Of a stretch of DNA of 64,000 bases, positions 1 through 7,084 are shown in pieces (within the stretch, counting starts at the first letter, position 1; each line of letters begins with the position of its first letter). The notes beneath the pieces were generated by a model. The model ran no database searches. It saw only the letters and a program-made list of their open reading frames with translations, and was not told where the DNA came from. Location of the stretch: the NCBI RefSeq assembly GCF_003355155.1, contig NZ_CP031320.1, positions 2,967,367-3,031,366 on the forward strand, read 5' to 3'. The stretch comes from Streptomyces armeniacus. Its GTDB lineage: Bacteria; Actinomycetota; Actinomycetes; Streptomycetales; Streptomycetaceae. The position numbers and the translations under genes are program-made.

Positions 1-540
1 GGATGTGTATAACGCACGGCCCCGATACGGGCCCGCGCCCGTACCGGGGTCCGTGCCGGGGCCCGTATCGGGGCGCGCGCCGGGGCCCGGCACCGTGCCG
101 GCGCCGCGGACGCGGCCGCGGCGGCGTGCCGTGGGGGCCTGGGTGCCGTAGCCGACGAGCACGTTGCCGGAGCCCTCCTGCTCCGCGCCGGACGCGGCGG
201 CCCCGGACGCGGCAGCCCCGGAAGCGGCGGCGGCCGGGCGGGAAGCGGAGGCCGGAGCGGAAGCCGCGGCGGGAGCGGGGGCGTCCCCCGCGCGGCCCGC
301 GACCGCGACCGCCACCAGCGGCGCGCCGACGGGCACCTCGTCGCCCTCCTCGCCGTACCGCGCGGTGACGACGCCGCCGTGCGGGCACGGGACGTCCACC
401 AGCGCCTTTGCCGTCTCGACCTCGACCACCGGCTGGTCGACGCCGACCACGTCGCCGACCGCGACCATCCATCGCACGATGGTGGCCTCGGTCAGGCCCT
501 CGCCCAGGTCCGGGAGGGTGAATTCGCGGACTTCCGCCAT
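1..540 (-). CDS. bkdC: Branched-chain alpha-keto acid dehydrogenase E2 (dihydrolipoamide acyltransferase), N-terminal part
   Basis: This is the first 180 codons of the E2 core subunit; the gene runs off the left edge. Residues 1-80 form a biotinyl/lipoyl domain that starts with MAEVREFTLPDLGEG, and the lipoyl lysine is K45 in ETAKALVDVP. An Ala/Pro/Gly-rich flexible linker follows. The visible end (ALYTS) probably begins the peripheral subunit-binding domain. E2 transfers the acyl group from E1 to CoA in branched-chain amino acid breakdown, which also supplies acyl-CoA starters for branched fatty acids. The ATG shares its A with the stop codon of the E1 beta gene, so translation is coupled. 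Codon 177 (bases 10-12) is a TTA leucine codon, rare in Streptomyces. Confidence 0.9.
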   Translation of the reverse strand, partial: MAEVREFTLPDLGEGLTEATIVRWMVAVGDVVGVDQPVVEVETAKALVDVPCPHGGVVTARYGEEGDEVPVGAPLVAVAVAGRAGDAPAPAAASAPASASRPAAAASGAAASGAAASGAEQEGSGNVLVGYGTQAPTARRRGRVRGAGTVPGPGARPDTGPGTDPGTGAGPYRGRALYTS

Positions 541-1652
541 CACTTACCGCCGCCTTCGCCGCCTTCGGTACCGCCGTCGCCGCCGCCATCGCCGGACATC
601 GTCCAGCCACTCTCCCACTGCAGCCGCGCGACCGCGTCCAGAACGCGTTCCACGCCCGGCAGGTGGTGCCGCTCCAGCATCGGCGGCGGGTACGGGATGT
701 CGAAGCCCGCGACGCGCAGCACCGGCGCCTCCAGAAAGTGGAAGCAGCGCTCGGTGACCCGGGCCGCGATCTCCCCGCCGGGCCCGCCGAAGCCCGCCGA
801 CTCGTGGACGACGACGGCGCGGCCCGTGCGCCGTACGGACGCCGCGACCGTCTCCTCGTCGAACGGCACCAGCGAGCGCAGGTCGACGACCTCCAGGTGC
901 CGGCCCTCCTCGCGGGCGGCCTCGGCCGCCGCCAGGCAGACGGGCAGCGACGGCCCGTACGTGATCAGCGTCGCCGAGCCGCCCCGCCGGCGTACCACCG
1001 CGCGGCCGATGCCCGGAACCTCCTCGGGGGCTTCCGGTGACCATTCCTCTTTCGCCCAGTACAGCCGCTTGGGCTCCAGGAAGACGACCGGGTCGTCGGA
1101 GGCGACGGCGGCGCGCAACAGCCCGTACGCGTCCGCGACCGTCGCGGGCGTGACGACGTGCAGGCCGGGCGTCGCCGCGTAGTACGCCTCGGACGAGTCG
1201 CTGTGGTGCTCCACACCGCCGATTCCGCCTCCGTACGGGACGCGAATCGTGACCGGCATCGGGAGCGCGCCGCGCGTACGGTTCCGCATCCGCGCCACGT
1301 GCGAGATCAGCTGCTCGAACGACGGGTACGCGAAGGCGTCGAACTGCATCTCCACGACCGGCCGCAGCCCGTACATCGCCATGCCGACCGCCGTACCGAG
1401 GATTCCGGCCTCGGCCAGCGGCGTGTCCGTACAGCGGTCCTCGCCGAATTCACGTACCAGCCCGTCGGTCACCCGGAAGACGCCGCCGAGTGCGCCGACG
1501 TCCTCGCCCATGACGTGTACGGCGGGGTCCGCGGCCATGGCGTCGCGCAGCGCGCGGTTGATGGCCTGCGCCATCGAGACGGGCTTGCGCGCGGCCGCCG
1601 CGCCCGGGTCCGTGTCCGTGCCGCCGGGGGCGGCCGCGTCGACGGTGCTCAT
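540..1652 (-). CDS. bkdB: Branched-chain alpha-keto acid dehydrogenase E1 component, beta subunit
   Basis: This 370-aa protein matches the transketolase-like beta subunit of 2-oxo acid dehydrogenase E1. It contains GEDVGALGGVFRVTDGL near residue 50, the segment ALPMPVTIRVPYGGG, and the C-terminal transketolase domain ending in the HHLPGVERVLDA region. With E1 alpha it forms the thiamine-diphosphate-dependent E1 that decarboxylates the keto acids of Val, Leu and Ile. Its ATG overlaps the E1 alpha stop by 4 bases (ATGA), and its own stop overlaps the E2 start by one base. The last 15 or so residues are Gly-rich and probably disordered. Confidence 0.95.
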   Translation of the reverse strand: MSTVDAAAPGGTDTDPGAAAARKPVSMAQAINRALRDAMAADPAVHVMGEDVGALGGVFRVTDGLVREFGEDRCTDTPLAEAGILGTAVGMAMYGLRPVVEMQFDAFAYPSFEQLISHVARMRNRTRGALPMPVTIRVPYGGGIGGVEHHSDSSEAYYAATPGLHVVTPATVADAYGLLRAAVASDDPVVFLEPKRLYWAKEEWSPEAPEEVPGIGRAVVRRRGGSATLITYGPSLPVCLAAAEAAREEGRHLEVVDLRSLVPFDEETVAASVRRTGRAVVVHESAGFGGPGGEIAARVTERCFHFLEAPVLRVAGFDIPYPPPMLERHHLPGVERVLDAVARLQWESGWTMSGDGGGDGGTEGGEGGGK

Positions 1653-2827
1653 CGGGCGCCGCCTTCCCCACGGGCCTCCGCTTGGGATTCCGTATCGGAC
1701 TCCGCCGCGGCCTGCGCCTCCGCGTCGAGCTCCGCCCGCAGCTGCGCGGCCTGCGCGTCCAGCTGGGCGGTCGGCTCCGCGTAGACGTCCGCGAACAGGT
1801 CCATCGGACGCAGCTCGGGGTCCTGGTTCATGCGGTCGCGCATGCCCGCGGCCAGCTCCTCCGCGTCCCGCGCGGCCTCCTCCGCCCCGGCGTCGTCGAG
1901 CAGGCCGCGGGAGCGCAGCTCACGTTCCAGCAGCGCGAGGGGATCGTGCTCGCGCCACGCCCGTACCTCGTCGTCGGTGCGGTAGCGGGTGGCGTCGTCC
2001 GCGTTGGTGTGGGCCTCGATGCGGTACGTGACGGCCTCGACCAGGGTCGGTCCGCCGCCCCGGCGGGCGTGCGCGACGGCGTCGCCGAGCGCGCGGTGCA
2101 TGGCCGCGGCGTCGTTGCCGTCCACGAGCCGGCCCGGCATGCCGTAGCCGACGGCCTTGTGCGCGAGGGAGGGCGCGGCGGTCTGCTTGGCGAGCGGCAC
2201 GGAGATCGCGAAGCCGTTGTTCTGTACGAGGAAGACGACCGGCGCGTGCCAGACGGCGGCGAAGTTGAGCGCCTCGTGGAAGTCGCCCTCGCTGGTGCCG
2301 CCGTCGCCGACGAGCGCGAGCGCGACCACGTCCTCGCCCTTCAGCCGCGCGGCGTGCGCCAGCCCCACGGCGTGCGGCAGGTGCGTGGCCAGCGGCGTGC
2401 AGAGGGGGGCGACGCGGGTCGCGCGCGGGTCGTAGCCGCTGTGCCAGTCGCCGCGCAGCAGCGACAGCACCTCGACCGGGTCGAGGCCGCGCGCGACGGC
2501 GGAGAGGGTGTCGCGGTAGCTGGGGAACAGCCAGTCCCGCTCCGCCAGCACCAGCCCGGCGGCGACCTGGGCGGCCTCCTGGCCGGCGGACGACGGGTAG
2601 ACGGCCAGCCTGCCCTGTTTGGTGAGGGCGGTGGCCTGCTCGTTGTACCGCCTGCCGCGGACCAGTTCGCGGTAGAGCCGCGTGAGCGTCTCCGGGTCGA
2701 GGTCGGCGTCGGTCCCCAGCAGCCGGAACGGTTCGGCGTCCGGGAGCAGCGGCGCGGGATCGAGACGGGGGCGCCAGCCGGGCGGCGGGGCGAGACGGTA
2801 GGCACCGGGCTGCTCGAGGACCGTCAC
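1649..2827 (-). CDS. bkdA: Branched-chain alpha-keto acid dehydrogenase E1 component, alpha subunit
   Basis: E1 alpha carries the thiamine-diphosphate site of the complex. The diphosphate-binding motif is visible as GDGGTSEGDF followed by VQNNGFAIS, with RHxxYP-like features such as YPSSAGQEA earlier. I start it at the GTG at 2827, because AGGAGG lies 8 bases upstream. The in-frame GTG at 2836 sits directly on that ribosome binding site and is unlikely. The protein is 392 aa, a normal length. It is the first gene of a translationally coupled bkdA-bkdB-bkdC operon, transcribed away from the Lrp-type gene at 3009. The last 50 residues are rich in Ala and Glu. Confidence 0.93.
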   Translation of the reverse strand: MTVLEQPGAYRLAPPPGWRPRLDPAPLLPDAEPFRLLGTDADLDPETLTRLYRELVRGRRYNEQATALTKQGRLAVYPSSAGQEAAQVAAGLVLAERDWLFPSYRDTLSAVARGLDPVEVLSLLRGDWHSGYDPRATRVAPLCTPLATHLPHAVGLAHAARLKGEDVVALALVGDGGTSEGDFHEALNFAAVWHAPVVFLVQNNGFAISVPLAKQTAAPSLAHKAVGYGMPGRLVDGNDAAAMHRALGDAVAHARRGGGPTLVEAVTYRIEAHTNADDATRYRTDDEVRAWREHDPLALLERELRSRGLLDDAGAEEAARDAEELAAGMRDRMNQDPELRPMDLFADVYAEPTAQLDAQAAQLRAELDAEAQAAAESDTESQAEARGEGGAR

Positions 2828-3008
2828 GGTGAGCACCTCCTCGTAGGGGTCGCTACAGGCAGGATGAACCTTCGCGAACCTTCTGGGTTCCCTACCGATT
2901 GTTCGGTCGCTGGCACATTTTGGCTACCGGCACCCCCACGCTGTGGACAAACGGTCCGGTAAGCCGATCCGCGGGTGCAGGACGTCCACGACGGGGAAGC
3001 CTGACCGT
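2828..3008. promoter_or_regulatory. Divergent control region between bkdA and the Lrp-family gene
   Basis: This 181-bp gap separates divergent transcripts and is the least GC-rich DNA of the neighbourhood. It contains the dyad-like stretch GAACCTTCGCGAACCTTC (2870-2887) with repeated GAACCTTC, and ACCGATTGTTCGGT at 2894-2907. It must hold both promoters and probably the binding sites of the Lrp-family regulator, but I cannot assign -35/-10 boxes with confidence. Confidence 0.5.
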
Positions 3009-3518
3009 ATGCCCGACGAACAAATGGCCAGTCCTCCCGCGCCCGACGAACCGGAGGACCGTCGTCCGCCCGTCCGCCCGCTCGACTCCGTCGACCGAGA
3101 GATCCTGCGGCTGCTGCGCGCGGACGGCCGCGCGTCGATACGTTCCGTCGCCGAGCAGGTGCACGTGTCGCGGGCCAACGCGTACGCGCGGATCAACCGG
3201 ATGATCGACGACCGGGTGATCCGCGGCTTCAGCGCCCGTATCGACCAGGAGCGGGCGGGGCACGGCACGTCCGCGTACGTCACACTCAAGATCGTCCAGG
3301 ACTCGTGGCGCGCCGTACGGGAGCGTCTGCGTGAGCTGCCCGGCGCCGCCCACATGGCGCTGGTGGGCGGCGACTTCGACGTACTGCTGCTGGTGCACAC
3401 GGCGGACAACCGGTCCCTGCGGGACCTGGTGCTGACCCGCATCCAGGCGATCCCGGAAGTGCTGAGCACGCGCACGCTGCTGGTCTTCGAGGAAACGGAC
3501 CTCGATCCGGAACCTTGA
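3009..3518 (+). CDS. bkdR: Lrp/AsnC family transcriptional regulator, likely regulator of the bkd operon
   Basis: This 169-aa protein has an N-terminal AsnC-type winged helix (LDSVDREILRLLRADGRASI, then the recognition helix region VSRANAYARINRMID). A C-terminal RAM ligand-binding domain follows (HMALVGGDFDVLLLVHTADN). Regulators of this family sense amino acids and often control the adjacent catabolic operon. The divergent placement against bkdABC supports this role, by inference. The ATG at 3009 has GGGGAAG 9 bases upstream; an ATG at 3024 is the alternative. The upstream in-frame extension to 2943 is not needed for the fold. Confidence 0.85.
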   Translation: MPDEQMASPPAPDEPEDRRPPVRPLDSVDREILRLLRADGRASIRSVAEQVHVSRANAYARINRMIDDRVIRGFSARIDQERAGHGTSAYVTLKIVQDSWRAVRERLRELPGAAHMALVGGDFDVLLLVHTADNRSLRDLVLTRIQAIPEVLSTRTLLVFEETDLDPEP

Positions 3519-3557
3519 CCGGCGAGTCGAGGAGCGGCGGCGGGCTCGCGGAGGCCG

Positions 3558-3854
3558 CTACTCCGCGGTGGCGAGCAGCCCGGCCAGGGTGGCGACGGCC
3601 TCCTCCGCGTCCGCGCCCTCGGCGCGTACGACCACCGTGCTGCCGGCGGTGGCGCCGAGCGCCATGACGGCGAGGACGCCGGTGGGGTTGACGGTGCGGC
3701 CGTCGTGGTCGAGTTCGACGGCGCTGCTGAACTGGCCCGCGGCCTGGGCGAGTTTGCCCGCCGGGCGCGCGTGCAGGTCGGCGGGGAGGACGACGGTGGA
3801 CTCGTGCCGGGGTGCGGCGGTCTCGTGGGGTGCGGTGTCAGAGCTTGCGGACAT
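3558..3854 (-). CDS. HPr-type phosphocarrier protein dedicated to dihydroxyacetone kinase
   Basis: This 98-aa PTS HPr protein carries the phosphorylatable histidine H28 in the signature DLHARPAGKLAQAA. The second conserved region, NPTGVLAVMALGATAGSTV, corresponds to the Ser46 loop area, but no clear serine kinase site is evident. HPr relays phosphate from enzyme I to an EIIA protein. It overlaps the end of dhaM by 17 bases on the same strand, so the two are co-translated. In E. coli these domains are fused in one DhaM polypeptide; here they are separate. An upstream in-frame ATG at 3881 would lie deep inside dhaM and is less likely. Confidence 0.88.
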   Translation of the reverse strand: MSASSDTAPHETAAPRHESTVVLPADLHARPAGKLAQAAGQFSSAVELDHDGRTVNPTGVLAVMALGATAGSTVVVRAEGADAEEAVATLAGLLATAE

Positions 3855-4230
3855 GGCGGGCCTCCTCGGCGGCGTGGGCAACGGTGTCCAGGTCGGCGCC
3901 GCCCGCCGCGGTGACCACCGCCGCGACGGTGCCTTCCACGAACGGCGCGTCGACGATCCGCACGTCGTCCCGCGGGTGGTCGTCCAGGACGGTGCGGGTG
4001 GTGAGCACGGAGCTGCCGAGGTCCGGCAGCACGAGTACGCCCGCGCCCTGGTCGGCCTGGCGTACGGCCTCCAGCACGAGGTCGTAACTCGTCCCGATCC
4101 GGCCGTCGTCGGTGCCTCCGGCGGCCACGACGGGAACGGTGTCCGAACCGATCTGCTGGGCGACCCCGCGCAGCCCGAGCGCGAGATCGGCGCTGTGGGA
4201 CACGAGTACGATGCCGACTGAACTGGTCAT
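3838..4230 (-). CDS. dhaM: DhaM, PTS EIIA-like subunit of dihydroxyacetone kinase
   Basis: This 130-aa protein has the mannose-type EIIA fold. The phospho-accepting histidine is H12 in VGIVLVSHSADLA, and the conserved GTSYDLVL and LPDLGSSVLTTR segments are present. DhaM passes phosphate to the ADP bound in DhaL. Only the EIIA domain is present: HPr and enzyme I are encoded by the neighbouring genes at 3558 and 7081. It is the first gene of a two-gene minus-strand unit divergent from the IclR-family gene. Confidence 0.9.
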   Translation of the reverse strand: MTSSVGIVLVSHSADLALGLRGVAQQIGSDTVPVVAAGGTDDGRIGTSYDLVLEAVRQADQGAGVLVLPDLGSSVLTTRTVLDDHPRDDVRIVDAPFVEGTVAAVVTAAGGADLDTVAHAAEEARHVRKL

Positions 4231-4336
4231 GAACGGGGATACTAGATTCCGGAATCCCGTTCAGCAATACCGAACGACAAACAGATGACCGAACGCCATC
4301 CGCGGCCACGCCGCACGACCACGGCGAGGAGTTTCC
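4231..4336. promoter_or_regulatory. Divergent control region of dhaM-HPr and the IclR gene
   Basis: A perfect 12-bp palindrome GATTCCGGAATC lies at 4245-4256. GTTC-N9-GAAC lies at 4259-4275. A related GTTCA-N7-TGAAC occurs in front of dhaK (5264-5280), so these are reasonable candidate sites for the IclR-family regulator encoded here. This is an inference from shared half-sites, with no experimental support. Confidence 0.45.
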
Positions 4337-5137
4337 ATGGTGCAGGCGGTGCAGCGGGCGGCGCGGATCCTGCGGGAGCTGGCGACGAGCGGTCCCCGCC
4401 TGGGCGTGACCGAGCTGGCCGACCGCATGGGCGTCGCCAAGCCGACCGCGCACGCGCTGCTGCGCACCCTGGAGGCCGAGGGCCTGGTCGTACAGGACAG
4501 GGAGAGCGCGAAGTACCAGCTCGGACCGGACCTGGTGCTGCTGGGGAACGCGTACCTGGACACGCAGGAGCTGCGCACCCGTTCGGTCACCTGGGCCGAC
4601 CTGCTCGCCACCCAGTCCGGCGAGGCGGTGTGGGTCGCGGTGCTCAACGGCGACCACATGCTGGTCGTGCACCACGCGTTCCGGCCGGAGGGCGCCGTGC
4701 AGATCCTCGAGGTGGGCGCGAGCATCCCGTGGAGCACGTGCGCGCTGGGCAAGGCGGTGGTGGCGTTCGCGCCGGAGGAGGAGCGGGAGCGGCTGCTGTC
4801 GGCGGCGCTCGCCGTGCTGACCGGCGCCAGCATCACCGACGCCGGCGCGCTCGGCGAGCAGCTCGACCAGGCCAGACGGCTGGGGTACGCGGTGGAGGAC
4901 CAGGAGTCCGCGCTCGGCGACGCCGGGATCGCGGCGCCCGTGTTCGACCGGTCCGGCGGGGTGGCCGGCGCGATCGGCGTGGTGGGCCCGGTGGAGCGGC
5001 TGCTGGCGGACCCGGCGGGGCAGGGGGCCCGGCAGGAGCCGCGGCAGGAACTCGCCGTCGCCGTACGGGAGACGGCGCGCAGCCTCTCGCGCGACCTGGG
5101 GGCGCCGCGGGGCACCGCACGCCGGGCGGGCGCCTGA
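4337..5137 (+). CDS. IclR family transcriptional regulator of dihydroxyacetone/glycerol metabolism
   Basis: This 266-aa regulator begins with an IclR winged helix (MVQAVQRAARILRELATSG, then GVTELADRMGVAKPTAHALLRTLE) and continues into the IclR effector-binding domain (VGASIPWSTCALGKAVVAF). Family members bind small metabolites and repress or activate adjacent operons. The start has GAGGAG 6 bases upstream. It sits between the two halves of the dha system, so control of dhaM-HPr and dhaKL-EI is the likely role. It also resembles the glycerol regulator GylR in general architecture. Confidence 0.88.
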   Translation: MVQAVQRAARILRELATSGPRLGVTELADRMGVAKPTAHALLRTLEAEGLVVQDRESAKYQLGPDLVLLGNAYLDTQELRTRSVTWADLLATQSGEAVWVAVLNGDHMLVVHHAFRPEGAVQILEVGASIPWSTCALGKAVVAFAPEEERERLLSAALAVLTGASITDAGALGEQLDQARRLGYAVEDQESALGDAGIAAPVFDRSGGVAGAIGVVGPVERLLADPAGQGARQEPRQELAVAVRETARSLSRDLGAPRGTARRAGA

Positions 5138-5225
5138 TCCGGGGGCCTGATCCGGGGGCCTCCGTACGCGGCGGGCCGCCGCTGCGTGCCGCCGGGTGCG
5201 CGGCGCGTGTGCTGCCGCCGGACTC

Positions 5226-5280
5226 TTGACAGTAACGAGCACGACACTTAGCTTCCGAACATCGTTCATTCATTGTGAAC
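5226..5280 (+). promoter_or_regulatory. dhaK promoter and candidate IclR operator
   Basis: TTGACA (5226-5231) is followed after 17 bases by TAGCTT (5249-5254), a good vegetative-type promoter. Just downstream are GAAC-ATC-GTTC (5257-5267) and GTTCA-N7-TGAAC (5264-5280), overlapping palindromes where a repressor would block the start of transcription. The ribosome binding site GGGAG lies before the GTG at 5301. Confidence 0.55.
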
Positions 5281-5300
5281 ACGGACCCGGGAGCCGCGCC

Positions 5301-6296
5301 GTGAAGAAGCTCATCAACTCACCCGAGACGGTCCTGGACGACGCCCTGTCCGGGATGGCGGCTGCCCACCCCGGGCTCCGCGTCGACACGGAGGCGCGGG
5401 TGATCACCCGCGCCTCCGGCACCCGGCCCGGGAAGGTCGCCGTGGTCTCCGGCGGCGGATCCGGGCACGAGCCGCTGCACGGCGGCTTCGTCGGCGCGGG
5501 CATGCTCGCCGCCGCCTGTCCCGGCGAGGTGTTCACCTCCCCCGTCCCGGACCAGATCGTCGCCGCCGCACGGGCCGCGGACGCCGGAGCGGGCGTGCTG
5601 TTCGTGGTGAAGAACTACACCGGAGACGTCCTCAACTTCCAGGTCGCCGCCGAACTCGCGGAGGACGACGGCATCCGCGTCGAGACCGTCCTCGTCGACG
5701 ACGACGTGGCCGTACGGGACTCCACCCACACGGCCGGACGGCGCGGCACCGGAGCCACCCTGTTCGTCGAGAAGATCGCCGGCGCGCTGGCCGAGCAGGG
5801 CGCCGACCTGGCGGCCGTCGCGAAGGCCGCGCGCGCGGTGAACGGCGCTTCCCGCTCGTTCGCCGTCGCCCTCACCTCCTGTACAACGCCCGCCGCCGGC
5901 CGTCCCGGCTTCGAACTCCCCGACGACGAGATCGAGGTGGGCGTCGGTATCCACGGCGAACCGGGCCGGCGGCGCGAGAAGATGCGCCCCGCGCGCGAGA
6001 TCGTGGCGACCGCCCTGGACGCCGTCCTCGAGGACCAGCCGCTCGCCGCGGGCGACGAGACGCTCGTCCTCGTCAACGGGCTCGGCGGGACGCCGCTGAT
6101 CGAGCTGTACGTCGTCTACAAGGAGGTGGCGGACGCCCTCGCCGAGCGCGGGGTGCGGATCGCCCGCCGTCTGGTGGGCAATTACGTCACCAGCCTGGAC
6201 ATGGCCGGAGTTTCGCTCACCCTGTGCAGGACGGATACCGACATGCTGGCCCTGTGGGACGCGCCGGTGGACACGCCTGCCCTGCACTGGGGCTGA
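5301..6296 (+). CDS. dhaK: Dihydroxyacetone kinase subunit DhaK
   Basis: DhaK binds dihydroxyacetone and accepts phosphate from DhaL-ATP, making dihydroxyacetone phosphate for glycolysis. The 331-aa protein has the glycine-rich VVSGGGSGHEPLHGGF motif near residue 50. The substrate-binding histidine is H218 in VGVGIHGEPG, which forms a covalent hemiaminal with the substrate in characterised members. NGLGGTPLIELYVVY lies near the C terminus. GTG at 5301 has GGGAG upstream and gives the expected N terminus MKKLINSPETVLDDAL; the longer in-frame start would lie inside the promoter. It is the first gene of dhaK-dhaL-EI. Confidence 0.95.
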   Translation: MKKLINSPETVLDDALSGMAAAHPGLRVDTEARVITRASGTRPGKVAVVSGGGSGHEPLHGGFVGAGMLAAACPGEVFTSPVPDQIVAAARAADAGAGVLFVVKNYTGDVLNFQVAAELAEDDGIRVETVLVDDDVAVRDSTHTAGRRGTGATLFVEKIAGALAEQGADLAAVAKAARAVNGASRSFAVALTSCTTPAAGRPGFELPDDEIEVGVGIHGEPGRRREKMRPAREIVATALDAVLEDQPLAAGDETLVLVNGLGGTPLIELYVVYKEVADALAERGVRIARRLVGNYVTSLDMAGVSLTLCRTDTDMLALWDAPVDTPALHWG

Positions 6297-6448
6297 TCCG
6301 CCGTACCGGCGGCAGCCGGCACCTCGACCGGAGCCGTACCGGCCGGGAGCGCACCGGTCACAAGCCGGGAGCGTGCCCGACGTGGGCAACCAACCGTCGG
6401 GCACGCTCCCACCCACCCTCAACCGCCCTGCCACACAAAGGAGATCCG

Positions 6449-7084
6449 GTGGACATCTCCCTCGCCCGCAGCTGGGTGCAGGCCGTCGCCGCAGCCGTCG
6501 ACGAACAGAAGGACCAGCTCACGCAGCTCGACTCGGCCATCGGCGACGCCGACCACGGCGCGAACATGCACCGCGGCTTCTCCGCCGTCCTCGACGTGCT
6601 GGACGGGCAGGAACCCGCCACTGTCGGCGACGTACTCGTCAAGACGGGCAGCACGCTGGTGTCCAAGGTGGGCGGCGCCTCCGGGCCGCTGTACGGCAGC
6701 GTCTTCCGCGCCATCGGCAAGAAACTGGACGAGCCCACGGCAGGCACCCGGGAGTTCGCCGACGCGCTCGCCGCCGGGCTGGAGAACCTGCAGCGGCTCG
6801 GCGCGGCGGCACCGGGCGACAAGACGATGGTCGACGCGTACGGGCCCGCGCTGGAGGCGTTCCTGCGGATCGCCGACGCGGACGGCGGTTTCGCGGAGGC
6901 GGCCGCCGCGGCCGCCGACGCAGCGGAGGAGGGCATGCGCGCGACCACGCCGCTCCAGGCGCGCAAGGGGCGGGCGTCGTACCTCGGCACGCGCAGCGTG
7001 GGGCACCAGGACCCGGGCGCGACGTCCACCGCGCTGGTGTTCCGTGCCCTCGCGGACACGGCGGCCGCGGCGGCCGCGCAGTGA
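6449..7084 (+). CDS. dhaL: Dihydroxyacetone kinase subunit DhaL (ADP-binding phosphotransfer subunit)
   Basis: This 211-aa helical-barrel subunit holds a permanently bound ADP that is rephosphorylated by DhaM. The metal and nucleotide ligands are visible in DSAIGDADHGANMHRGF, with GGASGPLYGS and GDKTMVDAYGPAL further on. The GTG at 6449 has AAAGGAG 5 bases upstream. The 152-bp gap after dhaK shows no terminator hairpin that I can see. The stop overlaps the enzyme I start by 4 bases (GTGA), pointing to coupled expression with the EI gene. Confidence 0.94.
   Translation: MDISLARSWVQAVAAAVDEQKDQLTQLDSAIGDADHGANMHRGFSAVLDVLDGQEPATVGDVLVKTGSTLVSKVGGASGPLYGSVFRAIGKKLDEPTAGTREFADALAAGLENLQRLGAAAPGDKTMVDAYGPALEAFLRIADADGGFAEAAAAAADAAEEGMRATTPLQARKGRASYLGTRSVGHQDPGATSTALVFRALADTAAAAAAQ

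Noticed and set aside
2924..5269. 781-codon minus-strand open frame
   Set aside because: It runs antisense to the Lrp, HPr/DhaM and IclR genes and gives Arg/Pro/Ala low-complexity peptide without domains, an artefact of GC-rich DNA.
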